A stretch of 46,922 nt of DNA, taken from contig CASFVT010000002.1 of NCBI GenBank assembly GCA_949298195.1, positions 1 through 46,922 of the forward strand. Direction: 5' to 3'. Below the pieces are notes generated by a model. The model was given only the letters and a program-made list of their open reading frames with translations. It was not told where the DNA came from and made no database searches. Shown in pieces: positions 24,490 through 31,772 of this stretch (position 1 is the stretch's first letter; each line of letters opens with the position of its first letter). Both the position numbers and the translations under genes were made by a program. The stretch comes from an uncultured Bacillota bacterium. GTDB taxonomy: Bacteria > Bacillota_I > Bacilli_A > RFN20 > CAG-826.

Positions 24490-24507
24490 GGTTAGCAAAG
24501 GCTAACC
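24490..24507 (+). promoter_or_regulatory. DtxR operator 1
   Basis: Perfect 7-base arms GGTTAGC and GCTAACC around AAAG, starting at the expected feo transcript start. The half-sites match the DtxR box core (GGTTAG/CTAACC). Binding here would block transcription from the feo promoter. Confidence 0.8.
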
Positions 24508-24520
24508 TGAGGATATGCCT

Positions 24521-24736
24521 ATGCCACTCCTGCTTGCCCCCGCCATGAAAGAACTGACCGTCAAACAGGTCAAAGGGGATAAAAGCCTTGTCCGTCACCT
24601 GGCATCGCTCGGAATCGTTCCCGATGCCAGCCTCACGCTTCTTCAAAGAACGTCGAATTCTGCCATTTGTCAAGTGAAGGCCTCGCGATTGGCCCTCTCT
24701 AATGAAATTGCCCGCATGATTTTCGTTGCCATCTGA
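24521..24736 (+). CDS. feoA: FeoA-like protein, first copy
   Basis: 71 residues with the SH3-like FeoA plan: an N-terminal strand (ELTVKQVKGDKS), HLASLGIVPDASLTLLQRT, and SRLALSNEIARMIFV. FeoA is a small cytosolic partner that supports FeoB activity. This copy is more divergent than the second; it lacks the usual R-RLLEMG wording. Start: ATG 24521 has GAGG at 8-base spacing, while ATG 24515 is too close; a third ATG at 24544 would remove the MPLLLAP start that resembles other FeoA N-termini. First gene of the feo operon, 12 bases before the second feoA. Confidence 0.85.
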   Translation: MPLLLAPAMKELTVKQVKGDKSLVRHLASLGIVPDASLTLLQRTSNSAICQVKASRLALSNEIARMIFVAI

Positions 24737-24748
24737 AGGAGGGAAGCA

Positions 24749-24976
24749 ATGTTACTGGACGAACTAAAGATCGGCGAAAGCGCGACGGTGGTTGCCCTGC
24801 TTGGGGAAGGAAAGATCCGTCGACGGCTACTTGACATGGGGCTCACACCCGGCGCGGCCGTCTATCTTCGGAAAAAGGCCCCCCTCGGTGATCCAATCGA
24901 GCTCACCGTCCGGGGCTATGAGCTCTCGCTCCGGAAAGACGAAGCCCATTACGTAGAAATCCAAAAGAGGCAATAA
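24749..24976 (+). CDS. feoA: FeoA protein, second copy
   Basis: 75 residues, canonical FeoA: RRRLLDMGLTPGAAVYLRKKAPLGDPIELTVRGYELSLRK covers the typical core, written here only as a span of residues 24-63. It is the more typical of the two tandem copies and is probably the main FeoB partner. GGAGG lies 7 bases before the ATG. Two feoA genes ahead of feoB are common in Bacillota. Confidence 0.93.
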   Translation: MLLDELKIGESATVVALLGEGKIRRRLLDMGLTPGAAVYLRKKAPLGDPIELTVRGYELSLRKDEAHYVEIQKRQ

Positions 24977-24979
24977 GGC

Positions 24980-27253
24980 ATGAAAGAACACGAAGAAAGA
25001 CGCATCCGGGTAGCCCTTCTGGGGAACCCGAACTCTGGGAAGACGACCCTTTTCAACGCTTTGACCGGGGCGACCGCCTATGTCGGCAACTGGCCCGGGG
25101 TCACCGTCGAGAAGCGGTCTGGTGTGTACCGCCGTATCAAGGGAATCAAACTGGAAATAGTCGATTTGCCGGGGATTTATTCCCTTTCACCCTATTCCCC
25201 GGAGGAGGAAATCGCCCGGAACTACATCATCGATGAGCATCCCGACGTCGTGATAAACGTCGTTGATGCAACCAACCTCGAACGAAACCTCTACATGAGT
25301 ACCCAGCTCTTGGAAATGGACGTCCCTTCGGTCATCGCACTCAACATGAGCGACATTCTCGATAAAGAGGGAAAACAGCTCCAAGCCGCTCAGCTGGCCA
25401 AGGTCCTCGGCGTTCCGGTCGTGAGCATCTCGGCCTTAAAGGGCAAGGGAATCCACGAGTTGATGGAAAAGGCCAAGGAAGCCGCTTCAACTCCGCGGGA
25501 AGGCCGAACGGTCCTTTCTCTCGACAAGACGATGGAGGACGCACTCGATGCCTATAGGAAAGCCGGAATCGAATCTCCTCTCTTCCACGCCATCAAGGCC
25601 ATGGAGAAAGACGAGCTTGAGGCCAAAAAGAATCCTGGGCCCTACAAGGAAGTAACCGGTATCTTGAGCAGTTCCGAAAAGGACTACGAAATCGAGATCG
25701 CCGATGGGCGCTATGCCTTTATCGAGAAGGAGTGCGCGCCTCTCCAGGCTGGACGCCCGAAGGAGGCGAGGGAAAAGCTCAATTTTTCCGACAAGGTCGA
25801 CAAAGTCTTGACCAACCGCTTTGCTGGCATCCCGATCTTCGCTGTCCTCCTTTTCCTCATCTTCCACATCGTCTTCTCGGAAGATTTCCTCTATTTAAGT
25901 GCCTCGGGTGCCATCCAGGGCACCTTTGCCGAGGGAACGATGTGGGAAGGGCTCTTTTACGCTGACGGGGCCATCATGTCCCCGGGCGTGATCCTTGCCA
26001 ACTTCGTAAATTGCCTGACCGGAGGGCTCACCACCGCCGTCTCAGGCTGGTTCACCGATCCATCGCTCATCCCGCTCCAGGGTTTCATCTGCGATGGGGT
26101 CCTCGGGGGGCTATTCGCCGTCATCGGCTTCATACCTCAGATCCTCTTCCTCTTCCTATTCTTCTCGATTCTCGAGGATAGCGGCTACATGGCCCGGGTC
26201 GCCTTCATCTTCGACCGCATCTTCCGTCGGTTTGGCCTTTCCGGGAGGGCGTTCCTACCGATGATCATGGGTTTCGGCTGCTCCGTCCCGGCCATGATCA
26301 ACACCCGTACCCTCGTTACCGAAAAGGAACGGATCCAGACCATCCGGGTCATCCCATTCTTCTCTTGCATGGCCAAGGCCCCGATCCTGGCCGCGGTGGC
26401 CGGTGTCCTCGCCTCCGACTTCGGCTGGGTGGCTTCTGACCTCATTGCCCTCGGGGTCTACGTCTTCGGGATGATCATTGCCATCGTCTCCATACTCGTG
26501 ATGCACCTGACGACGATGCGTGAGAAGGTGCCTCCTTTCATCATGGAGCTGCCCTCGTATCACCTCCCCCAGGCGAGGGCCCTCGGCATCCACATCTGGG
26601 ACAAAGCCAAGCATTTCTTCAAGAAGGCCTTCACCATCATCTTTCTCACGACCATCATCATCTGGGTTCTCTCTCACTTCAGCTGGGATTACACCTACCT
26701 AGCCAACAATCAGATCAACGAGTCCGTTCTTGCCGACATTGGGCGGCTCATCCAGCCCCTCTTCACTCCCTTGGGCTTCGGTAGCCAGCTTGGCACGGCG
26801 TGGGGATGGGCCTTCGCGGTGACCGCCATCACCGGACTCATCGCCAAGGAGAACGTCATCATGACGATGGCTTATCTCGGGGCGGCCATCCTCCACATCG
26901 AGGAATTCGGCGGTAGTGACGTCGAGGCCGTCCAGGCCCTGGTGGAGGCCGTCACCTCGACGGGTGGGGTCCTTACCTCTGGTGCCCTCTTCGCCTTCAT
27001 CATGTTCAATGTCCTGACCATCCCGTGCTTTGCCGCGGTGGCGACTGCCCACGCCGAACTCCCGAAGGGCAAGCTCAAGTGGACGCTTCTCTTCTGGCTC
27101 GTCGTCTCCTACGTGGGCGGCACCTCCTTCTATCTCATGATCGACTATCCTTGGACGATTGCCATCGTGGCCGCCCTTCTCGCTGGCCTCTTCGCCTTCG
27201 CCTATTTCTACAACAAGAAGATGAATGAAAAAGAGAGGGGCGTGACAGCTTGA
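24980..27253 (+). CDS. feoB: Ferrous iron transport protein B
   Basis: 757 residues. FeoB is the membrane permease for Fe(II), powered or gated by its N-terminal GTPase. G motifs: G1 GNPNSGKT (residues 15-22), G3 DLPG (62-65), G4 NMSD (122-125), G5 SALKG (151-155). A helical linker follows, then the membrane part with two Gate domains (first around FLFLFFSILEDSGYMAR, second around FFKKAFTIIFLTTIIIW). The invariant GFGCSVPA segment lies between them. ATG 24980 follows the feoA stop by 3 bases with AAGAGG just upstream. Controlled by the operators at 24462-24507. Confidence 0.97.
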   Translation: MKEHEERRIRVALLGNPNSGKTTLFNALTGATAYVGNWPGVTVEKRSGVYRRIKGIKLEIVDLPGIYSLSPYSPEEEIARNYIIDEHPDVVINVVDATNLERNLYMSTQLLEMDVPSVIALNMSDILDKEGKQLQAAQLAKVLGVPVVSISALKGKGIHELMEKAKEAASTPREGRTVLSLDKTMEDALDAYRKAGIESPLFHAIKAMEKDELEAKKNPGPYKEVTGILSSSEKDYEIEIADGRYAFIEKECAPLQAGRPKEAREKLNFSDKVDKVLTNRFAGIPIFAVLLFLIFHIVFSEDFLYLSASGAIQGTFAEGTMWEGLFYADGAIMSPGVILANFVNCLTGGLTTAVSGWFTDPSLIPLQGFICDGVLGGLFAVIGFIPQILFLFLFFSILEDSGYMARVAFIFDRIFRRFGLSGRAFLPMIMGFGCSVPAMINTRTLVTEKERIQTIRVIPFFSCMAKAPILAAVAGVLASDFGWVASDLIALGVYVFGMIIAIVSILVMHLTTMREKVPPFIMELPSYHLPQARALGIHIWDKAKHFFKKAFTIIFLTTIIIWVLSHFSWDYTYLANNQINESVLADIGRLIQPLFTPLGFGSQLGTAWGWAFAVTAITGLIAKENVIMTMAYLGAAILHIEEFGGSDVEAVQALVEAVTSTGGVLTSGALFAFIMFNVLTIPCFAAVATAHAELPKGKLKWTLLFWLVVSYVGGTSFYLMIDYPWTIAIVAALLAGLFAFAYFYNKKMNEKERGVTA

Positions 27254-27459
27254 TGATCCATTGGGCCTATTACCTGGTCATCGCCCTTCTCGTTGCCTAT
27301 TTCCTCTCGCTCTTCCTCTATGGTCGTTACAAGAGGAAGAAGGGCATTCCCCCCAGTTGTGACTGTGGAGGGAAAGGGAAGATGCTCCTCGCCAACTACC
27401 ATTTGGAAAAGGCGAAGGAGGAAAGGCGGCAAGCCAGCAAAGGCAACCAAGCGCAGTGA
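27253..27459 (+). CDS. FeoB-associated small membrane protein
   Basis: 68 residues: one membrane helix (about 5-24), a basic RYKRKK stretch, and a short Cys motif CDCGGKG (residues 36-42), then a charged tail. This is the layout of the FeoB-associated Cys-rich membrane proteins (PF12669 type) that end feo operons in many Bacillota; their role is unknown but they accompany iron uptake. The ATG overlaps the feoB TGA by one base (TGATG), so translation is coupled. Only two Cys are present, fewer than in many relatives. Confidence 0.8.
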   Translation: MIHWAYYLVIALLVAYFLSLFLYGRYKRKKGIPPSCDCGGKGKMLLANYHLEKAKEERRQASKGNQAQ

Positions 27460-27580
27460 AAAGGATTTGAGCGGTTTTCAGCGAAAACCCTCGTTAACCA
27501 TCAATTTATCCTGTATTTCTCAATCGATAACCTTGATAAATAACTACAAAATATAGAAGTAGTTAAATATCAATTAAATA

Positions 27581-27602
27581 AAAAGGGCCCAGCGGCCCTT
27601 TT
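27581..27602. terminator. Bidirectional terminator after feo operon
   Basis: 9-bp stem AAAAGGGCC/GGCCCTTTT with loop CAGC. Works for feo and for the convergent methyltransferase gene. The 120 bases before it (27460-27580) are AT-rich with no feature seen. Confidence 0.85.
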
Positions 27603-27629
27603 ATCAATATCCAAAAATGAAACAACAAT

Positions 27630-28622
27630 TCAAGGCAGCTCGATTTGTTTCAACAGGTTCTTGAGAGATTCGTCACCGAATAGTTCCTTTAGCTCGGCGA
27701 AGGACTTGAACTCCCGCCCCTTCAAAAGGAAGTGGAAACCGTTTACAAGGACATTGCTCAGACTAGCGGACCCTTCGTATTCGGCATCGCTTCTACTAGT
27801 GATGAGCTCCTCTTCGACGAGGATGGCCAGTGAGAGCCGGGCATATAGGAGGATGGTGTGCTCGAGCCAATAGAGGGTAGTAGCCGCTTTGCCTTCCAAC
27901 GTCTTCAGCAGCTCGGCGTATAGCGGTAGACCGTCCTCGCTATCGTGCCAGAGGTCGGCGAAGACCATCTTTCCTGTCAAATCAATCGTCCTCAATCTCG
28001 CAATGGCATCGCCATGGACGATCTTGATCTTCTCTTTTCCCGCGATTCCAGGGAGGACTTGCTTCTCGAAGAAGGAAATGACGTCTTCGTTGATCTCGAC
28101 TACCTCAATCGTCCGGACATCCTTTTTCCGAGCGAGGGAGAAGGGGACGTAGCCTAAGCCAAGCCCGAGTATCTCGACATCGCCTGAAAGGCCCGAGATG
28201 GCCGTTTTCATTGTCTCGATTTCATGGGGACAGAGGCTCATCCAGGTCGTGCCGTTTTCTTGAAGGGAGGGATAGCAAAAATCCTCGCGGAAATAGCCAA
28301 TTGGCCGCTCCACTTGGAAGGGGTCGTCCTTGCGCGAACGTTCCTCTTGGCAGAGAAAGGGAGAAAAGGCCGGATATCGTTCCGCATGAAAGCGGATGTT
28401 TCCTTTCCGGTAAGGGCCTTTCCCGACTAGGAACTGGAAGTAGGGGTCGTCCCGGTAAGTAGCAGGGCTGAGTTCCTTGGCCCCGAGGCGGTGGAGCGAG
28501 TCAATGGAAGCCTTCCTTCGTTCCAATTCATTGAACCGATGGTCGTCGTCAATGGCGCGGAGAAGGCACCGGAGTCTTTCGATGAGCCATGAGCGGTCTC
28601 CAACGTTCAGGCGGAATTCCAT
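27630..28622 (-). CDS. Class I SAM-dependent methyltransferase-like protein
   Basis: 330 residues. A helical, charged N-terminal part of about 135 residues precedes a Rossmann methyltransferase core: motif I EILGLGLGYVPFSLA, then the acidic end of strand 2 in EVVEINEDVI (Glu contacting the ribose), motif DAIARL and the FADLWHD strand 4 region. The spermidine-synthase-like order of motifs is suggestive, but the substrate cannot be read. The N-terminal GKGPYRKGNIRFHAERYPAF block is not a domain I know. Start ATG 28622 is set by TATAAT 6 bases upstream. Head-to-head with the Nudix gene, 38 bases between start codons. Confidence 0.75.
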   Translation of the reverse strand: MEFRLNVGDRSWLIERLRCLLRAIDDDHRFNELERRKASIDSLHRLGAKELSPATYRDDPYFQFLVGKGPYRKGNIRFHAERYPAFSPFLCQEERSRKDDPFQVERPIGYFREDFCYPSLQENGTTWMSLCPHEIETMKTAISGLSGDVEILGLGLGYVPFSLARKKDVRTIEVVEINEDVISFFEKQVLPGIAGKEKIKIVHGDAIARLRTIDLTGKMVFADLWHDSEDGLPLYAELLKTLEGKAATTLYWLEHTILLYARLSLAILVEEELITSRSDAEYEGSASLSNVLVNGFHFLLKGREFKSFAELKELFGDESLKNLLKQIELP

Positions 28623-28634
28623 GCCAACATTATA
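28623..28634 (-). promoter_or_regulatory. -10 element, leaderless start of methyltransferase gene
   Basis: Minus-strand TATAAT (28634-28629), 6 bases GTTGGC, ATG 28622. Confidence 0.65.
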
Positions 28635-28646
28635 GAAGAAGGGAGC

Positions 28647-28660
28647 TAAAATACCCCCAA
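28647..28660 (+). promoter_or_regulatory. -10 element, leaderless start of Nudix gene
   Basis: TAAAAT (28647-28652), 8 bases, ATG 28661. It is only 12 bases from the divergent -10 on the other strand. Confidence 0.55.
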
Positions 28661-29077
28661 ATGGAAAAAGAGCGCGGACACGTTATCCTCACGACGATGA
28701 CGATGCTATACCGAAGCGATGGTTCCTTTCTCGTCGAGAAGCGTGAGAAAAACGATTGGCCGGGCATCAATTTCCCCGGCGGGCACGTCGAGGTCGGAGA
28801 GGACATTCCTTCCGCGGCGGCCAGGGAATGCCGCGAAGAGACGGGACTCAATCCCACCTCGTTGGAGAGCTGCGGCTACTACGAGTGGAATCTCCCCCTC
28901 GAGAAGACCAGGCATCTCGCCATTCTCTTCCGTTCCCCCGAGTACGAGGGGAAACTCCATTCCTCGAAGGAAGGCGCGGTCTTCTGGCTGAGGGAAGAAG
29001 AGCTCGATGCCTATCCGCTTTCGACCGATTTCCGCGAGGTCCTCGCCATCATGAAAAAAGGCCTTTCGTTCAATTAA
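28661..29077 (+). CDS. Nudix hydrolase, 8-oxo-dGTPase-like
   Basis: 138 residues, a single Nudix domain. The 23-residue Nudix box matches exactly: Gly41, Glu47, Arg55-Glu56, Glu59-Glu60 and Gly62. Nudix enzymes cut nucleoside diphosphate linkages; the size and the EKREKNDWPGINFPGGH entry to the box resemble MutT/YtkD-type 8-oxo-dGTP diphosphatases, so cleansing of oxidised nucleotides is the likely role. Start ATG 28661 fits the -10 element 8 bases upstream and avoids the longer frame that overlaps the methyltransferase gene. The stop codon lies within the terminator hairpin. Confidence 0.88.
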   Translation: MEKERGHVILTTMTMLYRSDGSFLVEKREKNDWPGINFPGGHVEVGEDIPSAAARECREETGLNPTSLESCGYYEWNLPLEKTRHLAILFRSPEYEGKLHSSKEGAVFWLREEELDAYPLSTDFREVLAIMKKGLSFN

Positions 29078-29087
29078 AAGGCCTTTT
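29056..29087. terminator. Bidirectional terminator overlapping the Nudix 3' end
   Basis: 11-bp inverted repeat AAAAGGCCTTT/AAAGGCCTTTT (29056-29066 with 29077-29087). Its left arm codes for the last residues of the Nudix protein. On the minus strand TTTTTT ends the acyl-CoA synthetase operon. Confidence 0.8.
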
Positions 29088-29102
29088 GCTGGGGATATAT
29101 CG

Positions 29103-30713
29103 TCAAATATCGAGGTTTTTTTCGATTTTGGCAAACTCCGCGGCATCGATTTTCCCAACCGGCGTTCGCGGGAGGGAATCAAGGAAGACGATCTTGGCCG
29201 GGTAGTGGTTGGGCGGAAGGTTCTTCTTGATGGAGAGCAAGACTTCTTCCTCGACTTCCTCTTTCTTCCTTTTCCCCTTCGGCCCTTCCCGCTCGACGAG
29301 GGCAAGGCAAAGAACGTGGCCCTTCCGCTTGTCCTCGATCGGGAAGCAATAGGCCTCATAGACATCGAAGAGGCCGAGGGCGACGTCCTCGACGTCGGAT
29401 GGGCAGACGGTCTCCCCGTTGATCTTGACTACCCTCCGGAGGCGTTGACGGAACGTCAGGTAGCCGTCTTCATCAATGTAACCGTAGTCGCGGGTGCGGA
29501 AGTATTTTCGCCCATCAAAGGCGAGGAAGCTTTTCGCGGTTAGTTCCGGGTCGTTCAAATACCCGTTCATCAGGCAATCACCCCCGATGCAGATCTCGCC
29601 GCTTGTGCCGAGGGGAAGGGGGTTCCCGCTCTCGGGGTCGACGATGATTTGCCTGATGCCGGGGAGGGGACGACCGATGGTTCCCCGTTTTTCCCGGCCA
29701 TAGGTATTGACGTTGGTGACGTTGACCGTCTCGGTGAGCCCATAGCCTTCGAAGAGACGGGCCGAGCTGCCGAAGCGCGACATCGCCGTATTCCACTGGT
29801 CGAGGAGGGATTGGGGAACCGAATCGCCTCCGATGAAGGCGACGATTTGCTTTCGAAGCCACTTCCCGTAGAAACGGTCCCGCGAGAGGAGGGCGTTGTA
29901 AAGGGCCGGCACCCCGATGATGACGGTCGCCTGCCCCTTCCTGATGAAACGGATGGCCTCCTTGGTATTGAATTTGAGGACAAGGACGGTCGAAGCTCCC
30001 CACGAAAGGGGGGTATGGATGCCCATCGCGAGGCCAAAGCCGTGGAAGAGGGGAATGGCGGTAAGCATATGGATTCCGTCGATCTTGCCCCCGAAGAGGG
30101 CATAGCCCTTCAGGGCGAGGTTGTTGATGGAGTGGGAGGAGAGGCGGACGATCTTCGGTTCCCCGTTGGTTCCCCCGGTATTGAGGTAGACGGCATCTTC
30201 ATTGGGATCGGGGTGGACGCACTTGCTCTCCTTGACCGGTTTGATACCTAGATAAGAGACGATTCCGTGCGTTCTTTTGGAGATGCGGTAGAGAACGAAG
30301 GCCTTGAGGGGATTGACCTTGACGTAGGGATTGACCGAAACGACCTTGACTTCGTCAGGGAGGGCCAGCCGATGCTCATAGCAGGCGTTGGCGAGGCAGA
30401 TGAGGAGGCGCGATCCCGATTTCTCCATGTGCTTCTTCATGAGGGAAGCCGGGGTGAGGGGATGGATGTTGTAGGAAATGGCCCCGATCTTGTTGATGGC
30501 ATAGAAAAGGAAGAGGGCCTCCGGGCAATTGGGCATGGCCACCGCGACGACTTCCCCTTCCTTGATCCCCAGGGCAAGGAGCCGCCGGGCGGCTAGGTCG
30601 ATTTCCCTATCGAGTTCGGCAAAGGTCCAGGCCTTGTTCTCGAAGCGGGCAGCGAGGGAATCCGGATAGGCCTTGGCCGCGTGTTCGAATTGATCGTAAA
30701 TGGATTTTCCCAT
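29103..30713 (-). CDS. AMP-forming acyl-CoA synthetase / ligase
   Basis: 536 residues of the adenylate-forming (ANL) superfamily, which activates a carboxylic acid with ATP and usually passes it to CoA. Motifs: P-loop NTGGTNGEPKIV (about 185-197), EGYGLTETVN (A5 type, about 330), YFRTRDYGYIDEDGYL (A7, about 425), RLRRVVKINGE hinge (A8) and catalytic Lys in TPVGKIDAAEF (A10, near the C-terminus). No signal or membrane helix. Start ATG 30713 has TAAGGA upstream overlapping the stop of the acyltransferase gene; longer frames run into that gene. The partnership with a membrane acyltransferase suggests it supplies acyl groups for an envelope product (inference). Substrate chain length unknown. Confidence 0.9.
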   Translation of the reverse strand: MGKSIYDQFEHAAKAYPDSLAARFENKAWTFAELDREIDLAARRLLALGIKEGEVVAVAMPNCPEALFLFYAINKIGAISYNIHPLTPASLMKKHMEKSGSRLLICLANACYEHRLALPDEVKVVSVNPYVKVNPLKAFVLYRISKRTHGIVSYLGIKPVKESKCVHPDPNEDAVYLNTGGTNGEPKIVRLSSHSINNLALKGYALFGGKIDGIHMLTAIPLFHGFGLAMGIHTPLSWGASTVLVLKFNTKEAIRFIRKGQATVIIGVPALYNALLSRDRFYGKWLRKQIVAFIGGDSVPQSLLDQWNTAMSRFGSSARLFEGYGLTETVNVTNVNTYGREKRGTIGRPLPGIRQIIVDPESGNPLPLGTSGEICIGGDCLMNGYLNDPELTAKSFLAFDGRKYFRTRDYGYIDEDGYLTFRQRLRRVVKINGETVCPSDVEDVALGLFDVYEAYCFPIEDKRKGHVLCLALVEREGPKGKRKKEEVEEEVLLSIKKNLPPNHYPAKIVFLDSLPRTPVGKIDAAEFAKIEKNLDI

Positions 30714-30724
30714 TGTCGTTTTCC

Positions 30725-31696
30725 TTAGAAATTGAGCGAATACCCCATGAGGAGCATCACGCCCCCGAGGACGAGGTAGACAAGCGGCATGTGGAGGACG
30801 TAAAGAAGGAGGGAATGCTTCGAGAGGAAGACGATTGGACGGGCCCAAGGCCTCTTCTTGTCCTTGAGGAAGCCTTTTCGGTTCGGGTAGAAGAGCTTCC
30901 CGGCTACTGCCCCGAGGAAGAGGACGGCCGTGCATTGGAGGGGCGAGAAATAGTCATCTCCGAAGCCGGCGAGGCCGAAGAGGAGTTTCCAGGATTCGTT
31001 TCGGTCGGTTGGGTAAAGGTTGCTCGGATGATAGATAGTCCCCCCGTTGACGAGGTTGAGGTAACGGTATTCGTAGACAAAATCGGGGTCGATCCAGTGG
31101 GCGAGCTTGCCCCAGATGGTTTCATCGCCGGGGTAGTGGTTTCCATAGAAGGTGCAAATTATTGTCGCGACGACCAGAATGGCGGCTACCCCGAAAAGCA
31201 CGTAAAGGTTTCCCTTAGAGAGCCAGTTGACGAAGGAATAAACGAGGATGGCGATGCTCAAGGCGTGGAGGATGCCGCAATAGATGTGTACCCCGGCCCC
31301 GGTGAGGTATGAGAAGAGATCGAGGACGAGGCTCATGGCAACGGCAACCATCAGAAGCCGCATCCCCCGGAGGGCATTCGACCTCGAGAAACTCGAGGAC
31401 ACCCCGGAAAGGAAAACGAAGAGCATCGAGAAGAAGAACTCGAGGACGAAGAGACTTCCGTGGTTGATGAGGTCAAAGACCTCGGCTCCGAATTCAAGAA
31501 GGGCGGTCATCCCGGCCGGGGGTTCCCCCGAACCGTTCCAAATCATGAAGTAGGCGATGAGTTTCAGGGCGCAGGCGAAGTGCAATAGCACCATCAAGAT
31601 GACGTCGAAGCCGCGGAGGAAGTCGATTTCGAAGATCCGTGGACGGGGCCTACCTAGCCGCGGCGGAAGGGCATATCGATTCGTCGACTTCAGCAT
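30725..31696 (-). CDS. Heparan-alpha-glucosaminide acetyltransferase-like membrane acyltransferase (DUF1624)
   Basis: 323 residues with about eight membrane helices. The N-terminal EIDFLRGFDVILMVLLHF is the hallmark of the HGSNAT catalytic family (DUF1624/PF07786), whose members move an acyl group across the membrane to a sugar amine or hydroxyl. A His lies in helix 1 (LLHF) and two more in the HIYCGILHAL helix. A long external loop (about 185-240, YGNHYPGDETIWGKLAHW) carries aromatic and acidic residues. First gene of a two-gene operon with the acyl-CoA synthetase 11 bases on. Upstream minus-strand TATATT is 10 bases from ATG. Substrate not known. Confidence 0.8.
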   Translation of the reverse strand: MLKSTNRYALPPRLGRPRPRIFEIDFLRGFDVILMVLLHFACALKLIAYFMIWNGSGEPPAGMTALLEFGAEVFDLINHGSLFVLEFFFSMLFVFLSGVSSSFSRSNALRGMRLLMVAVAMSLVLDLFSYLTGAGVHIYCGILHALSIAILVYSFVNWLSKGNLYVLFGVAAILVVATIICTFYGNHYPGDETIWGKLAHWIDPDFVYEYRYLNLVNGGTIYHPSNLYPTDRNESWKLLFGLAGFGDDYFSPLQCTAVLFLGAVAGKLFYPNRKGFLKDKKRPWARPIVFLSKHSLLLYVLHMPLVYLVLGGVMLLMGYSLNF

Positions 31697-31712
31697 ACAG
31701 TAGAGAAATATA
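31697..31712 (-). promoter_or_regulatory. -10 element of the acyltransferase operon
   Basis: Minus-strand TATATT (31712-31707), 10 bases before ATG 31696; near-leaderless at most. Confidence 0.45.
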
Positions 31713-31720
31713 AAGCAAAT

Positions 31721-31736
31721 ATGGCCTTATGGCCAT
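31721..31736 (-). terminator. Weak terminator after the PAP2-like gene
   Basis: 6-bp stem ATGGCC/GGCCAT with a 4-base loop; downstream on the minus strand comes ATTTGCTTTATATTT, which also holds the next -10 element. Stem is short, so termination may be partial. Confidence 0.4.
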
Positions 31737-31772
31737 TCTACGCCTACTTCATCCTCGGGTGGAAAGCAAACC

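Noticed and set aside
24382-24498. N-terminal extension of the DtxR-like protein
   Set aside because: Runs through the feo promoter and operator and does not look like a DtxR N-terminus; TATAAT is 7 bases before the shorter start.
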